Shown: in pieces, positions 18,141-26,985 of the stretch
Layout: the number at the start of each line of letters is the position of its first letter
Numbering within the stretch: position 1 is the first letter of the stretch
DNA from: Allobosea sp. BK604
GTDB lineage: Bacteria > Pseudomonadota > Alphaproteobacteria > Rhizobiales > Beijerinckiaceae
Assembly (NCBI RefSeq): GCF_004341515.1
Contig: NZ_SLZF01000008.1
Span: forward strand, 248,001-312,000
Length of the DNA: 64,000 bases
Direction: 5' to 3'
Notes under the pieces: generated by a model
The model's input: only the letters and a program-made list of their open reading frames with translations
The model's database searches: none
What the model was told of the DNA's origin: nothing
Position numbers and translations under genes: made by a program

Positions 18141-18159
18141 TTGGCATTTGGCATGCCAA
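18141..18159. promoter_or_regulatory. operator dyad TTGGCAT-N5-ATGCCAA upstream of the fused CoA ligase
   Basis: Perfect repeat TTGGCAT-ttggc-ATGCCAA, 87 bases before the CoA-ligase start on the minus strand. A TTGACA at 18170-18175 (read on the minus strand) is a good -35 box; the dyad begins 10 bases after it and would cover the -10 position, as at gcl. No good TATAAT is visible. Confidence 0.75.
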
Positions 18160-18284
18160 TCATGAATACTGTCAAGTAGGAAAAGCGGCCTGATCAGATT
18201 TTGATCGAGATTGTCCTTTTCCTACCGCCACATAGACTTTTAGCCGAGGCCGCGGCGTTTCTGCGGCCGGAGGCGTCGTCGGAA

Positions 18285-18324
18285 GAAAAAAGGGGCGGAA
18301 CCTCGCTTTCGGAGGTGCCGCCCC
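18285..18324 (-). terminator. intrinsic terminator of the gntR-oxc-frc operon
   Basis: On the minus strand a GC-rich stem (GGGGCGG pairing with CCGCCCC, extended by ACCTC/GAGGT with one mismatch, 7-base loop) is followed by TTTTTTCTTCC. It lies about 40 bases after the frc stop: a textbook Rho-independent terminator. Confidence 0.88.
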
Positions 18325-18364
18325 AAGTCGCTCTCGAGGAGGTCGAGGAGCGGTCGGGAAACGG

Positions 18365-19639
18365 TTACTCGGCTGCAGCTCGCGTCACCGCGCCGGTCGC
18401 GCCGGATTCGGTGATCGAGGCGATGCGGGCTTCGTCGAATTTCAGCACGTCGCGCAGCACCTCTTCGGTGTGCTCGCCAAGCAGGGGCGAGCGCTTCACC
18501 TCGGTCGGGCTGTTCGACAGCTTGATCGGATTTCCGACGGAGAGGTACTTGCCGCGGGTCGGATGATCGACCTCGACGACCGTGCCGGTGTCACGCAACG
18601 ACTTCTCCTCGGCGATCTCCTTCATGGACAGGATCGGCCCGCAGGGGATGTCGTACTCGTTGAGAAGGTCCATGGCCTCGAACTTGGTCTTGGTCATGGT
18701 CCATTGCTCGATCCGCCCGAAGATCTCGTTCAGGCGCGGCAGGCGGGCCGGCGGCTTGGCGTAGTTCGGGTCGGTCTTCCAGGTTGGCTCGCCGATGACG
18801 TCGCAGATCTTCTCCCAGACCGGGGCCTGGGTGATGAAGTAGATATAAGCGTTGGGATCGGTCTCCCAGCCCTTGCACTTCAGGATGCGGCCGGGCTGGC
18901 CGCCGCCGGAATCGTTGCCGGCGCGCGGCACGGCATCGCCGAAGGGCAGGCCCTCGCCGAACTGGCTGTATTCCTTGAGCGGCCCGTGATCGAGGCGCTG
19001 CTGGTCGCGCAGCTTGACGCGGCAGAGGTTGAGCACGCCGTCCTGCATCGCGCAGTCGACCTTCTGGCCGAGGCCGGAATGGGTGCGGTGATAGAGCGCC
19101 GTGACGATGCCGAGCGCGAGGTGCAGGCCGGTGCCGGAATCGCCGATCTGGGCACCGGTGACGAGCGGCAAGCCATCGCGGAAGCCGGTGGTCGAGGCGG
19201 CGCCGCCGGCGCATTGCGCGACGTTCTCGTAGACCTTGCAATCCTCGTAGGGGCCGGGGCCGAAGCCCTTGACCGAGGCGACGATCAGCCGGGGATTGGT
19301 GGCGTGGATCTTCTCCCAGGTCAGGCCCATGCGGTCGAGCACGCCCGGCGCGAAATTCTCGACGAGAACGTCGCAGATCTTCACCATCTCCCAGAGCACT
19401 TCCATGCCCTTGGGGTTCTTGGTGTCGAGCGTGATCGAGCGCTTGTTGTGGTTCAGCATCGTGAAATAGAGGCTGTCCGCATCCGGCACGTCGCAGAGCT
19501 GGCCGCGCGTGATGTCGCCGGTGCCGGGACGCTCGACCTTGATCACGTCGGCGCCGAACCAGGCGAGAAGCTGCGTGCAGGTCGGCCCCGACTGGACATG
19601 GGTGAAATCGAGAATCTTGACGCCTTCGAGCGCTTTCAT
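18365..19639 (-). CDS. frc: formyl-CoA:oxalate CoA-transferase
   Basis: 424 residues of the class III CoA-transferase (CaiB/BaiF) family. N-terminus [20 protein letters not shown], with Q16 in the CoA site; the aspartate that forms the acyl-anhydride intermediate is D167 ([10 protein letters not shown]); [12 protein letters not shown] follows near 205. Length matches Oxalobacter Frc (428). It transfers CoA from formyl-CoA (or succinyl-CoA in related enzymes) to oxalate. It lies 14 bases after oxc on the same strand, a diagnostic pairing. Start ATG 19639 follows GGGAG. Confidence 0.95.
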   Translation of the reverse strand: MKALEGVKILDFTHVQSGPTCTQLLAWFGADVIKVERPGTGDITRGQLCDVPDADSLYFTMLNHNKRSITLDTKNPKGMEVLWEMVKICDVLVENFAPGVLDRMGLTWEKIHATNPRLIVASVKGFGPGPYEDCKVYENVAQCAGGAASTTGFRDGLPLVTGAQIGDSGTGLHLALGIVTALYHRTHSGLGQKVDCAMQDGVLNLCRVKLRDQQRLDHGPLKEYSQFGEGLPFGDAVPRAGNDSGGGQPGRILKCKGWETDPNAYIYFITQAPVWEKICDVIGEPTWKTDPNYAKPPARLPRLNEIFGRIEQWTMTKTKFEAMDLLNEYDIPCGPILSMKEIAEEKSLRDTGTVVEVDHPTRGKYLSVGNPIKLSNSPTEVKRSPLLGEHTEEVLRDVLKFDEARIASITESGATGAVTRAAAE

Positions 19640-19653
19640 TTTTGAATACTCCC

Positions 19654-21390
19654 TTATTTCTTCTTGAGTGCGCTTTGCGGATTCAGATTGCCGATGCGGC
19701 CGCTTTCGCTGCCGGCGGTCGGGTCGATCACCGCGTTGATCAGGGTCGGCTTGCCGGAATCCATGGCGGCATCGACCGCGCGCTTGAGCTCGTCCGGGGT
19801 CGTCACGTTGACGCCGACGCCGCCGAAAGCCTCCATCATCTTGTCGTAGCGCGAGTCCTTGACGAAGACGGTCGTGCCCGGGTCGCGGCCGTTCGGATCG
19901 GTGTCGGTGCCGCGGTAGATGCCGTTATTGTTGAAGATGACGATGCAGACCGGCAGCTCGTACCGGCAGATCGTCTCGACCTCCATGCCGGAGAAGCCGA
20001 AGGCAGAATCGCCTTCCACAGCGAGGACCGGCTTTCCGGTCTCGATCGCGGCGGCGATCGCGAAGCCCATGCCGATGCCCATCACGCCCCAGGTGCCGAC
20101 ATCCAGGCGCTTGCGCGGCTGGTACATGTCGATGATGCCGCGGGCGAGGTCGAGCGTGTTGGCGCCCTCGTTGACCAGGATCGCGTCCGGACGCTCCTTG
20201 ATGACCGTGCGCAGGGCACCGAGCGCGCCATGGAAATCCATCGGGGCCGAGTTCTTCATCAGCCGCGGCGCCATCTTGGCGATGTTCTCGTCACGCTTGG
20301 TGGTGACGGTGGAGATCCAGTCCGCCGGCGGCTTCGACCAGCTGCCGCCCATGCCGTCGAGCAGAGCATCGACGCAGGAGCCGATATCGCCGACCACGGG
20401 GGCGACGATCTCGACATTCGAGTCCATTTCCTTGGGCTCGATATCGATCTGGATGAACTGCTTCGGCGCGTCGCCCCAGGTCTTGCCCTTGCCGTGCGAG
20501 AGCAGCCAGTTGAGCCGGGCGCCGATCAGCATGACGACGTCGGAATCCTTCAGCACGGTCGAGCGCGCTGCGCCGGCCGATTGCGGATGGGTATCGGGCA
20601 GGAGGCCCTTGGCCATGCTCATCGGCAGGAAGGGAACGCCGCTCTTTTCGACCAGCGCGCGGATCGCGTCATCGGCCTGGGCATAGGCCGCGCCCTTGCC
20701 GAGGATGATCAGCGGGCGCTTGGCGCCCTTGAGCACGTCGAGCGCTCGCTTGATCGCTGAAGGGGCGGGGATCTGAGCAGGTGCAGCATCGATAACCTTG
20801 ACCAGCGACTTCTCGCCGGCCTCGGCATCCATCACCTGGCCGAACAGCTTGGCCGGCAGATCGAGATAGACGCCGCCGGGGCGGCCGGAGACGGCGGCGC
20901 GTATCGCGCGGGCGACACCGATGCCGATATCGGCGGCGTGCAGCACGCGGAAGGCGGCCTTGCACAGCGGTTTCGCAATCGCGAGCTGATCCATCTCCTC
21001 ATAGTCGCCCTGCTGCAGGTCGACGATCTCGCGCTCGGACGAGCCGGAGATCAGGATCATCGGGAAGCAGTTGGTCGTGGCGTTCGCCAGAGCGGTCAGG
21101 CCGTTGAGGAAGCCGGGCGCCGAGACCGTCAGGCAGATGCCCGGCTGCTTGCTCAGGAAGCCGGCGATCGCGGCGGCGTTGCCGGCATTCTGCTCATGCC
21201 GGAACGAAATGACGCGGATGCCCTCGGCCTGGGCCATGCGGCCGAAATCCGTGATCGGGATGCCGGGGACGCCATAAATCGTCTCCACGCCGTTGAGCTT
21301 GAGCGCGTCGATGATCAGATGGAAGCCGTCGGTCAGCTCGCGTTCAGTCTCGGGGGCATTCGAAGCTATGCTTTGTACAACTGCGGACAT
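19654..21390 (-). CDS. oxc: oxalyl-CoA decarboxylase
   Basis: 578 residues; a thiamine diphosphate enzyme that converts oxalyl-CoA to formyl-CoA and CO2. Catalytic E66 ([12 protein letters not shown]) in the N-terminal domain; ThDP/Mg motif [14 protein letters not shown]...NNNGIYRG near residues 460-500; [11 protein letters not shown] just before it. N-terminal [17 protein letters not shown] and a length near 568 fit the family. With frc it forms the formyl-CoA/oxalyl-CoA cycle of oxalate breakdown. It follows the GntR gene after 54 bases and is probably co-transcribed from the 22.2 kb promoter region. Confidence 0.96.
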   Translation of the reverse strand: MSAVVQSIASNAPETERELTDGFHLIIDALKLNGVETIYGVPGIPITDFGRMAQAEGIRVISFRHEQNAGNAAAIAGFLSKQPGICLTVSAPGFLNGLTALANATTNCFPMILISGSSEREIVDLQQGDYEEMDQLAIAKPLCKAAFRVLHAADIGIGVARAIRAAVSGRPGGVYLDLPAKLFGQVMDAEAGEKSLVKVIDAAPAQIPAPSAIKRALDVLKGAKRPLIILGKGAAYAQADDAIRALVEKSGVPFLPMSMAKGLLPDTHPQSAGAARSTVLKDSDVVMLIGARLNWLLSHGKGKTWGDAPKQFIQIDIEPKEMDSNVEIVAPVVGDIGSCVDALLDGMGGSWSKPPADWISTVTTKRDENIAKMAPRLMKNSAPMDFHGALGALRTVIKERPDAILVNEGANTLDLARGIIDMYQPRKRLDVGTWGVMGIGMGFAIAAAIETGKPVLAVEGDSAFGFSGMEVETICRYELPVCIVIFNNNGIYRGTDTDPNGRDPGTTVFVKDSRYDKMMEAFGGVGVNVTTPDELKRAVDAAMDSGKPTLINAVIDPTAGSESGRIGNLNPQSALKKK

Positions 21391-21444
21391 ACCGCTTTCT
21401 CCCTAGCGTTGTTTCTTGTTTGTCGCGTCGTTTCTTGTTCTTGC

Positions 21445-22131
21445 TCAGTCGAGCTGAACGAACTGCTCGACGTGATCCCTGAGCTTGAGCGTGTGCTCGC
21501 GCACGAGCCGCTCGGCGCGTTCGCCGTTGCGCGCTTCCAGCGCCTCGACGATTTCCTTGTGGTCGATGATCGAGCGGCGGGCGCGATCCTTCTCGAAGAT
21601 CGTGCGCTGGCGGATCGCCCTGACATGGGTGAAGAGGCCGCTGGTGATGTCGCCGATCAGCTTGCAGCCCGAGAGCGAGATGATCGCGGCATGGAAGCGG
21701 ATATTGGCGTCGGAATACTCGCCCATATGCGCATCGATATCGGCGCTGTCGAATGTGTCGACGAGCCCGTGCAGGCCGGCGATCTGACTGTCTGAGGCGA
21801 CCTGCGTCACCAGGCGCGCCGCCATGCTCTCGAGCGCGGCCCAGACCGTGATCATCTCGAGGATCTCGGCCTTGGTCTTGCGCACGATATAGATGCCGCG
21901 GCGCGGCGCGATCCGAACCAGGCCTTCCTGCTCGAGCTGTGCGAGGGCTTCGCGCAGCGGCGTGCGGCTGACGCCGAACTGCAGCGACAGCGCGCGCTCG
22001 TCGAGTCTGAGCTCGGCGCCGGCGTCATAGATCTTCATCGTGCCGATCGCCGCTTTCAGAGCATCATAAGTGCGGCTCTTGAGGCTCTGCACCTCTTCGA
22101 TCGGTTGGATGTCTAAGCGCGCTCTGGCCAT
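21445..22131 (-). CDS. GntR-family (FCD domain) regulator of the oxalate genes
   Basis: 228 residues: winged helix (ERALSLQFGVSRTPLREALAQL, residues about 45-66) followed by an FCD domain with metal-ligand histidines (IRFHAAIIS, IIDHKEIVEAL, REHTLKL). Paralogue of the GntR protein at 12602-13327. It is the first gene of the gntR-oxc-frc operon and diverges from tctA across a 266-base region with one full and one partial operator, the arrangement expected of a local, self-regulating repressor. The effector could be oxalyl-CoA, oxalate or glyoxylate; not visible from sequence. Confidence 0.93.
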   Translation of the reverse strand: MARARLDIQPIEEVQSLKSRTYDALKAAIGTMKIYDAGAELRLDERALSLQFGVSRTPLREALAQLEQEGLVRIAPRRGIYIVRKTKAEILEMITVWAALESMAARLVTQVASDSQIAGLHGLVDTFDSADIDAHMGEYSDANIRFHAAIISLSGCKLIGDITSGLFTHVRAIRQRTIFEKDRARRSIIDHKEIVEALEARNGERAERLVREHTLKLRDHVEQFVQLD

Positions 22132-22397
22132 CGCGAGCCCGGGTCCCCTGCCTTGTGTTTTGGCCGCATGAGCGCATTATAAGAATCTCATGCGGTGGTT
22201 TCTGGCATACCATATAATGAAAGAAACGGCACGCGCAATGCCCTATTTGCTGCAATAAAATTGCTGCAACGCAGCCATAAATGGCATATTGCATGCCAGT
22301 AAGTTTCATCCTAGGCTAGTTCGAATAAGGCCAGTCGGTTCCGCGTCTCGGTCATTGCGCGGTCCCAGAACCCGGCTAATTTTGGGGATGAAGCGCT
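22132..22397. promoter_or_regulatory. divergent promoter region of gntR-oxc-frc and tctA-tctC-tctB
   Basis: 266 non-coding bases with an AT-rich centre. Toward gntR, TTGCGC and TATATG with about 16 bases between are a possible promoter; just after it lies TGGTATGCCA (22203-22212 on the other strand, TGGCATACCA), a near-palindromic relative of the operator core. The full operator is at 22282-22298. Toward tctA no convincing -10/-35 pair was found by eye. Confidence 0.55.
22282..22298. promoter_or_regulatory. operator dyad TGGCAT-N5-ATGCCA between gntR and tctA
   Basis: Perfect repeat TGGCAT-attgc-ATGCCA, 100 bases before tctA and 151 before gntR. Fourth member of the family; all four fit TGGCAT-NNKGY-ATGCCA. 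Confidence 0.74.
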
Positions 22398-23912
22398 ATG
22401 GAAGAACTGAATGCCCTATTCGGTGGATTCGCTGTTGCACTGAGCGCCTACCATGTCCTGCTCATGGTGATCGGCATCACGCTCGGTGTGATCATCGGCG
22501 TTCTGCCGGGCCTGGGCGGCGCCAACGGCGTCGCCATTCTCCTGCCACTGACCTTCACCATGTCGCCGACCTCGGCGATCATCCTCCTGACCAGTATCTA
22601 CTGGGGCGCGCTGTTCGGCGGCGCCATCACCTCGATCCTGTTCAATATCCCGGGCGAGCCCTGGTCGGTCGCAACGACCTTCGACGGCCACCCGATGGCG
22701 CAGAAGGGCAAGGCCGACGAGGCTCTTGTCGGCGCCTTCACCTCGTCCTTCGTCGGCGCGATCTTCGCCGTGTGCCTGATCACCTTCCTGGCGCCGGTGG
22801 TCGCCAAATTCGCGTTGAGATTTGGCCCGGCCGAATTCTTCGCGGTGCAATTCCTCACCTTCGCCAGCTTCATCGGCATGGGCCGCGGCTCGGCCTGGAA
22901 GACGGTCGCCTCGATGTGCCTGGGCTTCGCGCTCGCCTCCGTCGGCCTCGACAACGTCACCGGCACCCTGCGCATGACTTTCGGCCAGGACGAGCTGCTC
23001 AATGGCTTCAAGTTCCTCGTCGCCGTCATCGGCCTGTTCGGCATCGGCGAGATCCTGTCCTCGATGGAGGATGGCCTCAAGTTCAACGGCGCCGCCGCCA
23101 AGCTGCGCATGGATGCGGTCATCCGCACCTGGAAGCAGCTGCCCAAGATGACCATGACCTTCCTGCGCAGCTGCATCGTCGGCTGCTGGATGGGCATCAC
23201 GCCGGGCGGCGCGACGCCGGCCTCGTTCATGGGCTATGGCATCGCCAAGCGCCTGTCGAAGCGGGGTGACAATTTCGGCAAGGGCGAGCTCGAGGGCGTC
23301 GTGGCGCCCGAGACCGCCGCCCATGCCGCTGGCACCGCCGCGCTGCTGCCGATGCTGACCCTCGGCATTCCCGGCTCGCCGACCGCGGCTGTGCTGCTCG
23401 GCGGCCTGTTGATCTGGGGCCTGCAGCCCGGCCCGCTGCTCTTCGTAGAGCAGAAGGACTTCGTCTGGGGCCTGATCGCCTCGATGTATCTCGGCAACGT
23501 CGTCGGCCTGATCATGGTGCTGACCTGCGTGCCGCTCTTCGCTGCGATCCTGCGCGTGCCGTTCTCGATCATCGCGCCGGCCATCGTCTTCGTCTGCGCC
23601 ATCGGTGCCTACACCGTGAACAACGCGATGTTCGACGTCTGGATGATGCTGGTCTTCGGTGTCCTGGGCTATCTCTTCAACAAGCTGCGCTATCCGCTGC
23701 CGCCGCTGGTCCTGGCGCTGGTCCTGGGTGACCAGGCCGAGAGCTCCTTCCGTCAGGCGATGCTCGTCTCGCAGGGCCATGTCGGGGTGTTCTGGTCGAA
23801 CTGGCTGTGTGGCGGGATCATGACGCTCGGCCTCGTCATGGCCTTCTGGCCGGCCTTCCAGGCGCTGCGGGCCAAGCTCGCGGGAAACGGCGCGGTGGCG
23901 CGCCCGGCCTGA
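22398..23912 (+). CDS. tctA: tripartite tricarboxylate transporter, large membrane subunit TctA
   Basis: 504 residues, very hydrophobic, with roughly 10-12 membrane helices. The TctA signature GVLPGLGGANGVAILLPLTF lies near residues 35-55, and a second inverted copy, GITPGGATPASFMGYG, near 268-284, reflecting the internal repeat of the family. It forms the cation-driven pore of a binding-protein-dependent carboxylate importer with TctB and TctC. The gene order A-C-B differs from the more usual C-B-A. Its promoter region is shared with gntR-oxc-frc, so oxalate or a related small carboxylate is a likely substrate (inference). Confidence 0.94.
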   Translation: MEELNALFGGFAVALSAYHVLLMVIGITLGVIIGVLPGLGGANGVAILLPLTFTMSPTSAIILLTSIYWGALFGGAITSILFNIPGEPWSVATTFDGHPMAQKGKADEALVGAFTSSFVGAIFAVCLITFLAPVVAKFALRFGPAEFFAVQFLTFASFIGMGRGSAWKTVASMCLGFALASVGLDNVTGTLRMTFGQDELLNGFKFLVAVIGLFGIGEILSSMEDGLKFNGAAAKLRMDAVIRTWKQLPKMTMTFLRSCIVGCWMGITPGGATPASFMGYGIAKRLSKRGDNFGKGELEGVVAPETAAHAAGTAALLPMLTLGIPGSPTAAVLLGGLLIWGLQPGPLLFVEQKDFVWGLIASMYLGNVVGLIMVLTCVPLFAAILRVPFSIIAPAIVFVCAIGAYTVNNAMFDVWMMLVFGVLGYLFNKLRYPLPPLVLALVLGDQAESSFRQAMLVSQGHVGVFWSNWLCGGIMTLGLVMAFWPAFQALRAKLAGNGAVARPA

Positions 23913-23927
23913 AGCGCGACGAGTAGC

Positions 23928-23951
23928 GTGGCCGCGCCAAAGCGCGGCCAC
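23928..23951 (+). other. intercistronic hairpin between tctA and tctC
   Basis: A 9-base perfect stem GTGGCCGCG / CGCGGCCAC with a 6-base loop, 15 bases after the tctA stop, with no T-run. It may stabilise or process the mRNA so that the binding protein is made in different amounts from the membrane subunits. Confidence 0.55.
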
Positions 23952-24053
23952 TGACGACGAAACGTCGTCCAAGAATGTCCTCGGGGAGGGGACGCCAACA
24001 AAAAGACTTCATGACTGCCAACCGCGGCATCCAAGCCGCCACCAAGGAGAAGC

Positions 24054-25076
24054 ATGATGATCCGGAGGGGAACGTTTAAGGTCACGGGCATTGCGGGGGC
24101 ACTGGCGCTGGGCGCTGGTTTGGCCTCGCCGGCCCTGGCGCAAGGGTGGGAACCGCAGAAGCCGGTGACGCTGATCATCCCGGCGGGCACGGGCGGCGGC
24201 GCCGACCAGATGGCGCGCTTCATTCAGGGCGTCGTCCAGAAGCACAACCTGATGAAGCAGCCGCTCATCGTCATCAACAAGGGCGGCGGCGCCGGCGCCG
24301 AAGGCTTCCTGGAGATGAAGGCGAGCGCGGCCGACCCGCACAAGATCGCCATCACCCTGTCGAACCTGTTCACCACGCCGCTCGGCACCGGCTCGCCGTT
24401 CAACTGGAAGGACATGAAGCCGGTCTCGATGCTGGCGCTCGACCAGTTCGTGCTGTGGACGAATAGCGAGAAGCCCTACAAGACCACGAAGGACTATATC
24501 GACGCGGTCAAGGCAGGCGAGGATCGCCAGTTCAAGATGGGCGGCACCGGCTCCAAGCAGGAAGACCAAATCGTCACGGCGGCGATCGAGCAGCAGACCG
24601 GCGGCAAGAAGTTCACCTATGTGCCTTATGCCGGCGGCGGCCAGGTCGCGGTGCAGCTCGTCGGCAACCATGTCGACTCGACCGTGAACAACCCGATCGA
24701 GGCCGTGGCGCAATGGCGCGCCGGGCAGTTGCGCCCGCTCTGCATCTTCGATGCGCAGCGCTCGAGCTACACCGCCAAGGTCACCGAGAAGGAAGCCTGG
24801 AGCGACATCCCGACCTGCAAGGATTCGGGCCTGCCGGTCGAATACCAGATGCTGCGCGGCATCTTCACCACGAAGAACGCGACGCCGGCGCAGGTGAACT
24901 TCTATGTCGACCTGATGAAGAAGGTGATGGCGACCCCGGACTGGAAGGAATTCATGGAGAAGGGCGCCTTCAACCAGACCTTCATGAGCGGCCCCGACTT
25001 CGAGAAGTGGCTGACCAGCGCCGAGGCGCAGCATGCCGACCTGATGAAGAAGGCCGGCTTCCTCGCGACGCAGTAA
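24054..25076 (+). CDS. tctC: tripartite tricarboxylate transporter substrate-binding protein TctC
   Basis: 340 residues with a cleavable signal peptide (charged MMIRRGTFK, hydrophobic GIAGALALGAGLA, cleavage after SPALAQ). The mature protein begins GWEPQKPVTLIIPAGTGGGADQMAR, the carboxylate-binding P-loop of TctC/Bug proteins, and a second conserved GGTGSKQEDQ loop is near 163. It is the periplasmic receptor delivering the carboxylate to TctAB. Two adjacent ATGs (24054, 24057) are possible; the AGGAG at 24045 fits 24057 slightly better. Confidence 0.93.
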   Translation: MMIRRGTFKVTGIAGALALGAGLASPALAQGWEPQKPVTLIIPAGTGGGADQMARFIQGVVQKHNLMKQPLIVINKGGGAGAEGFLEMKASAADPHKIAITLSNLFTTPLGTGSPFNWKDMKPVSMLALDQFVLWTNSEKPYKTTKDYIDAVKAGEDRQFKMGGTGSKQEDQIVTAAIEQQTGGKKFTYVPYAGGGQVAVQLVGNHVDSTVNNPIEAVAQWRAGQLRPLCIFDAQRSSYTAKVTEKEAWSDIPTCKDSGLPVEYQMLRGIFTTKNATPAQVNFYVDLMKKVMATPDWKEFMEKGAFNQTFMSGPDFEKWLTSAEAQHADLMKKAGFLATQ

Positions 25077-25196
25077 CCGCAGCGACCTGATCGAACCGGA
25101 TCGCGAGCGGGCAGGGCCTCTCGCGATCCGCAGGCACCAACCAATCACCGCGGCGCTGGCGCGATCGAACGTGAGATCCAGCGAGGAGCAAGGCAA

Positions 25197-25709
25197 ATGA
25201 GCAGCAACGAAGAAGCCGAAGGCCGTCCGCTCGCCAGTTACCGCACGCTGGATATTGCGGTCGCGATCTTCTTCCTGATCGTCTGCGCGATCGTGATGAC
25301 CGACAGCCTGCGCCTCGGCATCTCCTGGAAGCCGAACGAGGGGCCGATGCCCGGCCTGTTCCCGTTCTACATCGTCGTGGCGATGGGTATCGCCAGCATC
25401 ATCAACCTTGCCAAGGCGCTGCCGCATACCGAAGATGGCGGGGAGACGGCGGTGACCTCCGTCGGCCTCGGACGCATGGCGGCGATCTTCGTTCCAGCCG
25501 TCATCTTCGTCCTGGCGACGAACTTTATAGGCATCTACGTTTCGGCCGCGATCTATATCGGCAGCTTCATGGTGTTCTTCGGCAAGTTCCCGGTCTGGAA
25601 GGCGGCCGTGATCTCCCTCGCGATCGCGATCGTCAATTTCATGATGTTCGAGGTCTGGTTCCTGGTGCCGCTGCCGAAGGGGCCGCTGGAGGCCGCACTC
25701 GGCTACTAG
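25197..25709 (+). CDS. tctB: tripartite tricarboxylate transporter small membrane subunit TctB
   Basis: 170 residues after GCGAGGAGCAAGGCAA. Four membrane helices are visible (about residues 19-36, 55-70, 92-130 as two, 137-155). The loop SWKPNEGPMPGLFPFY after helix 1 is typical of TctB (a G-x-x-P-G-x-F-P pattern). It completes the tctA-tctC-tctB operon, closed by a hairpin at 25716. Confidence 0.92.
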   Translation: MSSNEEAEGRPLASYRTLDIAVAIFFLIVCAIVMTDSLRLGISWKPNEGPMPGLFPFYIVVAMGIASIINLAKALPHTEDGGETAVTSVGLGRMAAIFVPAVIFVLATNFIGIYVSAAIYIGSFMVFFGKFPVWKAAVISLAIAIVNFMMFEVWFLVPLPKGPLEAALGY

Positions 25710-25715
25710 AGTATT

Positions 25716-25738
25716 TCCGCGTTTCGTCGAAACGCGGA
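25716..25738 (+). terminator. hairpin downstream of tctB
   Basis: Stem TCCGCGTTTCG / CGAAACGCGGA around a single T (effective loop 3 bases or more), 6 bases after the tctB stop and followed by CGTTTC. The core resembles part of repeat family B (GATTCGAGGAAACGCGG at 52.6 kb), so it may be a piece of that element serving as a terminator. Confidence 0.6.
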
Positions 25739-25819
25739 CGTTTCATCAGCGATGATGCGGCGGAGGGGCCGCGGCCGGGAGGGGGCCGCGGCCTTTGTCA
25801 TGGGATCAGCGCTTCAACC

Positions 25820-26335
25820 TCACGGCTTGGGCACGACGACCGTGAAATAGGGGGCCGGGGGTGGCTTGTCGGCGCCGGTGAGGGGTGGGGCGGCGAGCTC
25901 GACCGGCTTGAGCCCCTTGAGATAGCGGGCGAGATCGCGCGCGTCAGTGTCGTTCAACGCGGCATAGGACATCCAGGGCATGGCCGGCGCCAGCATCCGG
26001 CCGTCGGGACGTACGCCGGTGCGGACCGCGCGGATGATCTCGGCCTCGCTCCAGTTGCCGAGGCCGGTCTGCTTGTCCGGCGTCAGGTTCGGCGGGTAGA
26101 AGGTGCCGAGACCGGGGATCTGGAAGCCGATCTGCGAGCCGGCGAGCTTGCGGGCTTCGTCGGGCTTGCCGGCCAGGGCGCCCGGGGTATGGCAGCCGCC
26201 GCAATCCATGATGCGGGAGAGATATTCGCCGCGCGACATCGTGCGCTGCTCCTGCTGTGCAGAAAGCGGTGCCACGGTGAAGGCGAGCAATATGGCGAGG
26301 CCGGCGCAGAGCCGGTTCCGGGCATGCGTCATCAT
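25820..26335 (-). CDS. class I c-type cytochrome, exported
   Basis: 171 residues: a signal peptide (LCAGLAILLAFTVAPLSAQ), one haem motif CGGCH near residue 45, and the methionine ligand likely in APAMPW near 117. A single-haem periplasmic electron carrier or subunit. It follows the TetR gene by 31 bases on the same strand and probably ends a three-gene operon (SnoaL-like, TetR, cytochrome). The last 30 residues are proline-rich. Start at 26335 or the adjacent ATG at 26332, behind GGAGG. Confidence 0.88.
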   Translation of the reverse strand: MMTHARNRLCAGLAILLAFTVAPLSAQQEQRTMSRGEYLSRIMDCGGCHTPGALAGKPDEARKLAGSQIGFQIPGLGTFYPPNLTPDKQTGLGNWSEAEIIRAVRTGVRPDGRMLAPAMPWMSYAALNDTDARDLARYLKGLKPVELAAPPLTGADKPPPAPYFTVVVPKP

Positions 26336-26366
26336 CTGTCCTCCAGGGGAATCGGCGGTTGGCTCG

Positions 26367-26984
26367 TCAGTCTCGCGGGGCCGGTCGTCGTGCCGCGTCC
26401 ACGAGGGCCTTTATGGCCCAATCCTTCACCTTGCGGGCATCGGCATCGCCGAGCTGCAGCACGTCCTTGAAGACCACCATCGCCTCCGTGCCGATCACCA
26501 GCGCGAGCGCCTTGCGCAGGCGGTCGAGCGCGGCCGGCTCGAACTCGCCCTCGCTCGGCTGCAGCGCGGCCTCTATCAGCGGCGTGCGACGATTCTGCCG
26601 GCGCGGCACGTCGTCATTCTCGTTGCCGATACCGCGCTGCAGGCTGTGCACCAGCATCATCCTGAGCGGCGCCTCGTTGGCAAGGATCATGTCGTGCAGC
26701 GCCGTATCGACCTTGCGAAGCCGGGCGACCGGATCGCGCGTCGTCCCGTCCGCGAACAGTTCGTCGGCGCTCGGGATGGCGATATCGAGCGAGGCGTCGA
26801 GCAGGAGCGCCTCGACATTCGGGAAATAGCGATAGGCCGTCGCCCGCGAGACCAAAGCCTCCTCGGCGATCTCCTCCAGGCTCGGCCTGCGGCCCTGCCG
26901 CATCAGCCGCGCGGCCGCCTGGAGCAGGTCCTTGCGGGTGCGCGACTTCTGGTTCGGGCGCCCGGCTCGTTCGCTGTCGCTCAT
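26367..26984 (-). CDS. TetR-family transcriptional regulator
   Basis: 205 residues from ATG 26984 (MSDSERAGRPNQKSRTRKDL). The helix-turn-helix SLEEIAEEALVSRATAYRYF lies at about residues 34-53; the C-terminal helical ligand domain is not close to any named subgroup. The open frame continues 108 residues upstream but only as an out-of-frame shadow of the SnoaL-like gene. Its start lies one base after the stop of that gene, so translation is probably coupled. It likely regulates its own operon through the dyad at 27457-27472. Confidence 0.9.
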   Translation of the reverse strand: MSDSERAGRPNQKSRTRKDLLQAAARLMRQGRRPSLEEIAEEALVSRATAYRYFPNVEALLLDASLDIAIPSADELFADGTTRDPVARLRKVDTALHDMILANEAPLRMMLVHSLQRGIGNENDDVPRRQNRRTPLIEAALQPSEGEFEPAALDRLRKALALVIGTEAMVVFKDVLQLGDADARKVKDWAIKALVDAARRPAPRD

Positions 26985-26985
26985 T

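Noticed and set aside
22203-22212. A fifth full operator at TGGCATACCA
   Set aside because: Only the core is present; the flanking half site at the 5-base spacing is ATAATG, so it is noted only as a partial site.
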